Shown here: positions 60,181 through 64,000 of the stretch, piece by piece | Numbering within the stretch: the stretch's first letter is position 1 | How the letters are laid out: each line of letters begins with the position of its first letter | NCBI GenBank assembly: GCA_947303715.1 | Contig: CAMYYY010000009.1 | Span: 1-64,000, forward strand | Length of the DNA stretch: 64,000 nt | Direction of reading: 5' to 3' | Source: an uncultured Bacteroidales bacterium | GTDB taxonomy: Bacteria > Bacteroidota > Bacteroidia > Bacteroidales > Bacteroidaceae | Made by a program: the position numbers and the translations under genes | Notes under the pieces: generated by a model | Databases searched by the model: none | What the model was told of the DNA's origin: nothing | Seen by the model: the letters and a program-made list of their open reading frames with translations, nothing else

Positions 60181-60316
60181 ATTTACGATTTGACGATTGA
60201 CGATTTACGTTTTATTGACGATTTTATTATTTAATTATTTAGGGGCTGAAGGATATGTAAATCATCAAATTGCCAAATTGCTAAATAAATAGTAAATAGT
60301 AAATTGTAAAACAGTA
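60181..60316. repeat. Imperfect inverted arms of GATTGAC and AGTAAAT heptamers
   Basis: The left part is built of GATTTGAC, GATTGAC and GATTTAC units. The right part is built of ATAGTAA and TTGTAAA units ending 8 bases from the start codon at 60324. Together they are partly complementary. This fills most of the 286-base divergent gap. Confidence 0.55.
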
Positions 60317-60323
60317 AATCTCT

Positions 60324-61004
60324 ATGAAACCTCTTCCCTCCTACAACGGCACCCTGCGCAGCCACTTCCTGAATGTCCCGAAGTGCATCTACACGTGCAG
60401 CGGCATCCTGATTTTCGGCAAGCGCATCAAGTCGCTGGTCTTCTCCACCGACGTGGCTATCATCAAGAATATCAACACCGATGCCGTCATCGCCGTTTAT
60501 CCCTTCACGCCGCAGTCGCAGATTGCCAAAGCCATCATCGAGATTGCCGATGTCCCCGTGTTTGTCGGTGTGGGTGGAGGCATCACCTCAGGCCGTCGCT
60601 CGGTGCTGCTGGCTATTGAGGCTGAGCATCTGGGGGCTCACGGTGTGGTGGTGAATGCTCCCATTGCGCCCGACGTCATCACCCAAATCAAGGAGACGGT
60701 GGACATCCCCGTCATCGCCACCATTGCCAGCGCACAGCAGGATGTGGCGGAACGCATCGCAGCCGGAGCTGACATCCTCAATGTGGCTGTCGCAGCCGAA
60801 ACGCCTGCCGTAGTCAGCAACATCCGCAGTCGCTATCCTGACATCCCCATCATCGCCACAGGAGGCCCTACTGACGACACCATCCGCGCCACCATTGCAG
60901 CAGGGGCAAATGCCATCACCTACACCCCGCCCACCAACGGCGAACTGTTTGCTGAGAAGATGCGTGCCTACCGCAAAAACGGCGCTACATCGCAAAGGCA
61001 TTGA
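60324..61004 (+). CDS. TIM-barrel protein of unknown reaction
   Basis: The 226-residue protein is a small alpha/beta barrel with FVGVGGGITSGRR near residue 80, GVVVNAPIAPDVI, DIPVIATIAS, GADILNVAVAA and a phosphate-binding-like IPIIATGGPTDDTIRATIAAGANAITY-type C-terminal loop. It resembles phosphate-binding barrels such as NanE and indole-glycerol-type enzymes, but I cannot assign a reaction. It has no signal peptide. Its 3' end overlaps the convergent SDR gene by 20 bases. Confidence 0.75.
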   Translation: MKPLPSYNGTLRSHFLNVPKCIYTCSGILIFGKRIKSLVFSTDVAIIKNINTDAVIAVYPFTPQSQIAKAIIEIADVPVFVGVGGGITSGRRSVLLAIEAEHLGAHGVVVNAPIAPDVITQIKETVDIPVIATIASAQQDVAERIAAGADILNVAVAAETPAVVSNIRSRYPDIPIIATGGPTDDTIRATIAAGANAITYTPPTNGELFAEKMRAYRKNGATSQRH

Positions 61005-61800
61005 AGCCACCATCTACGACAGCCACAGTACCCGTGACGAAGCGCGAGGCTGGGGCGATGAGGTAGTGGATGGTGCCGCAAAGCTCATCAGGCTCCCCCA
61101 TACGGCCAAAGGGGGTCTGGCGGATGACATCGAGCCCGCGCTGGGTGTACGAGCCGTCGGGGTTGGTGAGGAGGGTGCGGTTCTGCTCCGTGAGGAAGAA
61201 GCCGGGGGCAATGGCATTGACGCGGATGCCCTCGCCGAACTTCTTTGCGCACTCCGTAGCCATATAAGCTGTGAAGTTGCTGATGCCCGCTTTGGCAGCA
61301 GCATAGCCACAGACACGCGTCATCGGACGGAATGCAGCCATCGACGAGAAGTTGACAATGGCGCCATGTCCTGCATCAACCATCGGACGGAGGAACACTT
61401 GCGTGGGGATGACGGTGCCCGTCAGATTAAGGTCGAGGACGGTGCGGAACTGGGCAGGGTCCAAGTCGAAGAAGGTGCCCGTAGGGCTGATGGTAGCACC
61501 AGGCATATTGCCACCCGCAGCATTCAGCAGGGCATCAACACGCCCATAGCGCGCCAGAATGTCGTCGCAGTTCTGCTGCACACGAGCCACGTCGAGGACA
61601 TCGGTAGTAAGGAACAGGGCCTCGCCCCCTGCCGCGTGGATGTCGCTGACGATAGCCTCGCCTACTTCAGCCTTACGGCCCAGGATAACCACCTTGGCAC
61701 CCTCGGCAGCAAGGTATTTGGCAATAGCGCGTCCCAGCACGCCTGTACCTCCCGTAATCACCACCACATGGCCTGTAATGTCAAAAAGATTGGGTCTCAT
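60985..61800 (-). CDS. SDR-family fructuronate reductase-like oxidoreductase
   Basis: The 271-residue protein is a classical short-chain dehydrogenase: cofactor motif VITGGTGVLGRAIAKYL near residue 14, LLNAAGGN, catalytic Ser in VNFSSMAAF and YAAAKAGIS with Tyr and Lys. It starts 120 bases after the mannonate dehydratase gene on the same strand, so it likely reduces D-fructuronate to D-mannonate in glucuronate use. That substrate is inferred from context. Confidence 0.85.
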   Translation of the reverse strand: MRPNLFDITGHVVVITGGTGVLGRAIAKYLAAEGAKVVILGRKAEVGEAIVSDIHAAGGEALFLTTDVLDVARVQQNCDDILARYGRVDALLNAAGGNMPGATISPTGTFFDLDPAQFRTVLDLNLTGTVIPTQVFLRPMVDAGHGAIVNFSSMAAFRPMTRVCGYAAAKAGISNFTAYMATECAKKFGEGIRVNAIAPGFFLTEQNRTLLTNPDGSYTQRGLDVIRQTPFGRMGEPDELCGTIHYLIAPASRFVTGTVAVVDGGFNAFAM

Positions 61801-61840
61801 ATCAGTTGAAAATTAAGTATTAATACTAAAAAAAAATACG

Positions 61841-61927
61841 AACTAAGGATTAAGAGAAAAAGATCATCATACTGCACGCTGCTTTCAAGGCTTTTTTTCT
61901 TAACTCTTAACTCTTAATTCTTAACTC
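61841..61927. repeat. Hairpin-forming TTAACTC heptamer array at the uxuA 3' end
   Basis: Four heptamers TTAACTC, TTAACTC, TTAATTC and TTAACTC run from 61900 to 61927. The reverse-complement-like arm ATTAAGAGAAAAAG lies near 61849-61862, with a core of about 28 bases. The uxuA stop codon (61921-61923) is inside the last heptamer. Confidence 0.78.
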
Positions 61928-63123
61928 TTCATTTGGGGGTGGGTCTTCTTTATCGCTGCCAGCACGCCCTGCATCTGGGCAAGGGCGAACATACGGCCGA
62001 GGAACGAATAGCCGGCATTGTAGCCGCGGGCTTCGTCGCCGAGCATCGTCTTACCGTGGTCGACGCGCATGGGCAGTCGGGGATTGGTGCTCTCGAAGAT
62101 GCGGCAGAGCTCCACAAGGTCGGCACGTCCGCCAAGGTGGCTGGCTTCGGTGAAGTCACCATTGGGGAAGATGTGGCACGAGCGCAGATGGACGAAATGG
62201 GTGCGCGAAGCATACTTGCGGGCTAGCGCCGTGACGTCGTTCTGCAATCCGGCAGAAAGGCTTCCCGCACAGAAGGTCAGTCCGTTATGGGGGTTGTCAA
62301 CAGCATGCAGGAACCAGTCGATATCCTCGTCCGTACGGACAATGCGCGGCAGACCCAGGACGGGGATGGGAGGGTCGTCAGGATGGACACAGAGGTTGAC
62401 GCCACACTCGTCGCAGACGGGGATGACAGCAGAGAGGAAGTAGCGCATGTTCTCGCGCAGTTCATCACGCCCTATGCCCTCGTAGCGGGCCAGCAGGCTG
62501 CGGAAGATTTCGAGGGGGTGTTCATCGTCCTCGCGGATGTTGCCGCTGACGAAGCCCTGTGTCTTCACGATGATGTTGTCCACCAGCCTATGCTCCCCCT
62601 CGGGTGTCATCGTGCGCCGCAGTTCCTCCACCTCTGCCAGCACGTCGCGCCCGGGGAAGAGATGGAATGCCGCCCACTCCTCGCGGGCTCCTTTCCTTTT
62701 TAATATGTAGATGTCGAAGTAGGCAAACTCGGCATAGGAGAAATAGAGGTTCGACGTGCCGTCGGCATTTGGGTGATAGAGGTCAGTACGTGCCCAGTCC
62801 AGCACGGGCATGAAGTTGTAGCAGACAGTGTAGATGCCCTCGGCAGCCAGGTTGCGCAGGCTCTGCTTGTAGGTCTCTATCTGCTGGTCACGGTCAGGGC
62901 CGCCATATTTGATGGTCTCCGTGACGGGCAGGCTCTCCACCACGCTCCAGCGCAGGCCGTTCGACTCGATGTACTCCCGCAAGTCGCGTATGGCCTCACG
63001 CGTCCACACCTCGCCCAGCGGCACATCGTGCAACGCCGTCACAATACCCTCCACACCTATCTGCCGCAGCATCTGCAGCGTAATCTTGTCCTTCTTTCCG
63101 AACCAACGCCATGTGAGTTCCAT
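61921..63123 (-). CDS. uxuA: Mannonate dehydratase
   Basis: The 400-residue protein starts MELTWRWFGKKDKITLQMLR, with the UxuA barrel motifs GVNLCVHPDDPPIPVLGLPR, LTFCAGSLSAG, HFVHLRSCHIFPNGDFTEA and MRVDHGKTMLGD. It dehydrates D-mannonate to 2-keto-3-deoxygluconate in glucuronate breakdown, alongside the downstream reductase gene. The last three codons are supplied by the heptamer array. A CGCTCG-type promoter lies 34 bases upstream. Confidence 0.96.
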   Translation of the reverse strand: MELTWRWFGKKDKITLQMLRQIGVEGIVTALHDVPLGEVWTREAIRDLREYIESNGLRWSVVESLPVTETIKYGGPDRDQQIETYKQSLRNLAAEGIYTVCYNFMPVLDWARTDLYHPNADGTSNLYFSYAEFAYFDIYILKRKGAREEWAAFHLFPGRDVLAEVEELRRTMTPEGEHRLVDNIIVKTQGFVSGNIREDDEHPLEIFRSLLARYEGIGRDELRENMRYFLSAVIPVCDECGVNLCVHPDDPPIPVLGLPRIVRTDEDIDWFLHAVDNPHNGLTFCAGSLSAGLQNDVTALARKYASRTHFVHLRSCHIFPNGDFTEASHLGGRADLVELCRIFESTNPRLPMRVDHGKTMLGDEARGYNAGYSFLGRMFALAQMQGVLAAIKKTHPQMKS

Positions 63124-63156
63124 AGTCTGCTATCTTTATTATTCTTATTTTTCCGG

Positions 63157-63188
63157 CAAAGATAGTGCAAGGCGAGCGAAAATGCAAG
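63157..63188 (-). promoter_or_regulatory. Promoter of uxuA, CGCTCG type
   Basis: On the minus strand, CTTG (63188-63185), CGCTCG (63178-63173) and TATCTTTG (63164-63157) have 20 nt between boxes and 8 nt between hexamer and -7 box, identical in layout to the promoter at 37098. Confidence 0.8.
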
Positions 63189-63258
63189 TTTATTTTGGCT
63201 TTTCCGAGCCGCAGCCTATCTTAAAGCCCCGAAGGGGGTTAAAGATACGGATTTATTT

Positions 63259-63299
63259 TTCATTTTTCATTCTTCATTCTTCATTTTTCACTACCTTTG
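63259..63299 (+). promoter_or_regulatory. Promoter of the last GH43 gene, with heptamer repeats in the spacer
   Basis: TACCTTTG at 63292-63299 is 21 bases before the start. The -33 region and spacer are made of four TTCATTY heptamers (63259-63286) that run up to the -7 box. No TTTG is visible at the usual distance. Confidence 0.6.
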
Positions 63300-63320
63300 C
63301 CCGCAAAAAGCGATATTTCT

Positions 63321-64000
63321 ATGAAACATACGCCATTCCTCCTTGCCTGTGCCCTGTTCTGCGGGGTGGCGCTGCTCGCGTGCAACCAGACGAAGACCGC
63401 CGACGATACGGCCTACCTCTTCTCGTATTTCACCGACCAGAACTCGGGCCTTCGTCTGGCCTACAGCTACGACGGCCTCACCTGGACTGCCCTTGAGAAG
63501 CCTGACGGCACATCGTTCCTCACCCCCGTCATCGGCAACGACCGTCTGATGCGCGACCCCTCCATCTGTCAGGGCCCTGACGGCACGTTCCACATGGTGT
63601 GGACCTCCTCGTGGTGGGACCGCATCATTGGCTATGCCTCCTCGCCCGACCTCATCCACTGGAGCGAGCAGCAGGCCATCCCCGTAATGATGCACGAGCC
63701 CGACGCCCGCAACAGCTGGGCACCGGAACTCTTCTACGACGAACCCTCGGGCCTGTTCTACATCTTTTGGGCTACCACCATCCCCGGGCGCCACAGCGAG
63801 GTTGCCGAGAGCGAGCGTGAGAAGGGGCTCAACCACCGCATCTACTACACCACCACGCGCGACTTCCACCAGTTTTCACCCACCCGTCTCTTCTTCGACC
63901 AGTCCTTCAGCGCCATCGATGCCGCCATCGTCCGCAGCCCCATCGACGGCAGCCTCATCATGACCATCAAGAACGAGAACCCCAATCCCCCCGAGAAGAA
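63321..64000 (+). CDS. GH43-like glycosidase lipoprotein (partial, cut by window end)
   Basis: The frame is open from ATG 63321 to the window end (226 codons). It has a lipoprotein signal with Cys21 (GVALLACNQ). A GH43-type propeller follows, with DRLMRDPSICQGPDGTFHMV, IIGYASSPDLIHW, NSWAPELFYDEPSGLFYIF and DAAIVRSPIDGSLIM at blade positions. The conserved Asp in RDPSI is the likely general base. The C-terminal half is missing, so the general acid and any CBM cannot be judged. Confidence 0.85.
   Translation, partial: MKHTPFLLACALFCGVALLACNQTKTADDTAYLFSYFTDQNSGLRLAYSYDGLTWTALEKPDGTSFLTPVIGNDRLMRDPSICQGPDGTFHMVWTSSWWDRIIGYASSPDLIHWSEQQAIPVMMHEPDARNSWAPELFYDEPSGLFYIFWATTIPGRHSEVAESEREKGLNHRIYYTTTRDFHQFSPTRLFFDQSFSAIDAAIVRSPIDGSLIMTIKNENPNPPEK

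Overview
The window is a stretch of Bacteroidota chromosome, most likely Prevotella or a close relative in Bacteroidales. The grounds are Bacteroidota-type promoters (TTTG, about 20 nt, TAnnTTTG), no Shine-Dalgarno reliance, type IX secretion genes porU and porV, TonB receptors, a SusE/F-like lipoprotein and many exported glycoside hydrolases. I see no rRNA, tRNA, CRISPR array or intact insertion sequence.

Layout. 0-8 kb is accessory: an AT-rich lipoprotein with three C-terminal SusE/F-type domains, two unrecognised small genes, and a translationally coupled four-gene cassette built round a BT4734/VirE_N plus DUF3987 primase/helicase-like protein. 8-10.3 kb (minus) holds an unknown lipoprotein and a secreted GH99-like protein. 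10.4-33.4 kb (plus) is a vitamin B12 region: a cobalamin riboswitch, a BtuB-like receptor, an exported CbiK-type chelatase, a BtuF-like binding protein, a PduO-type adenosyltransferase, a second receptor, then a tightly packed run encoding CbiHC, CbiET, CbiGF, CbiJD, BtuC, CobU, CobT, CobS, CbiA, CobQ, CobD, CbiB and BtuD. Four products are two-enzyme fusions. Together they cover most of corrin-ring synthesis, lower-ligand attachment, adenosylation and corrinoid import. CbiL, uroporphyrinogen methyltransferase and 5-aminolevulinate genes are not in the window.

33.4-63 kb is mostly minus strand: an esterase and a double GH43 enzyme; der, era, rpmF and yceD; an orphan histidine kinase and an XRE regulator; a GH27 alpha-galactosidase; a tricorn-like protease; a flavodoxin; and an operon with an MsrA-creatininase fusion, ftcD, an FAH-family gene, porU, porV, ispF and a metallophosphoesterase. 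The end holds a GH43 gene, a TIM-barrel gene, fructuronate reductase and mannonate dehydratase genes, and a truncated GH43-like gene.

The most unusual content is repetitive DNA that ordinary annotation does not explain. (1) Palindrome-rich arrays with an exact 21- or 22-bp period lie in five intergenic regions. (2) A GC-rich palindromic element of about 70-110 bp sits in frame inside at least five genes, four of them in the B12 region. (3) Octamer and heptamer tandem repeats (the GTCAACNN family and others) occur in frame inside cbiB, porU and btuF and also lie against start codons, stop codons and promoter elements. (4) Five minus-strand promoters share a CGCTCG hexamer exactly 8 nt upstream of the -7 box.
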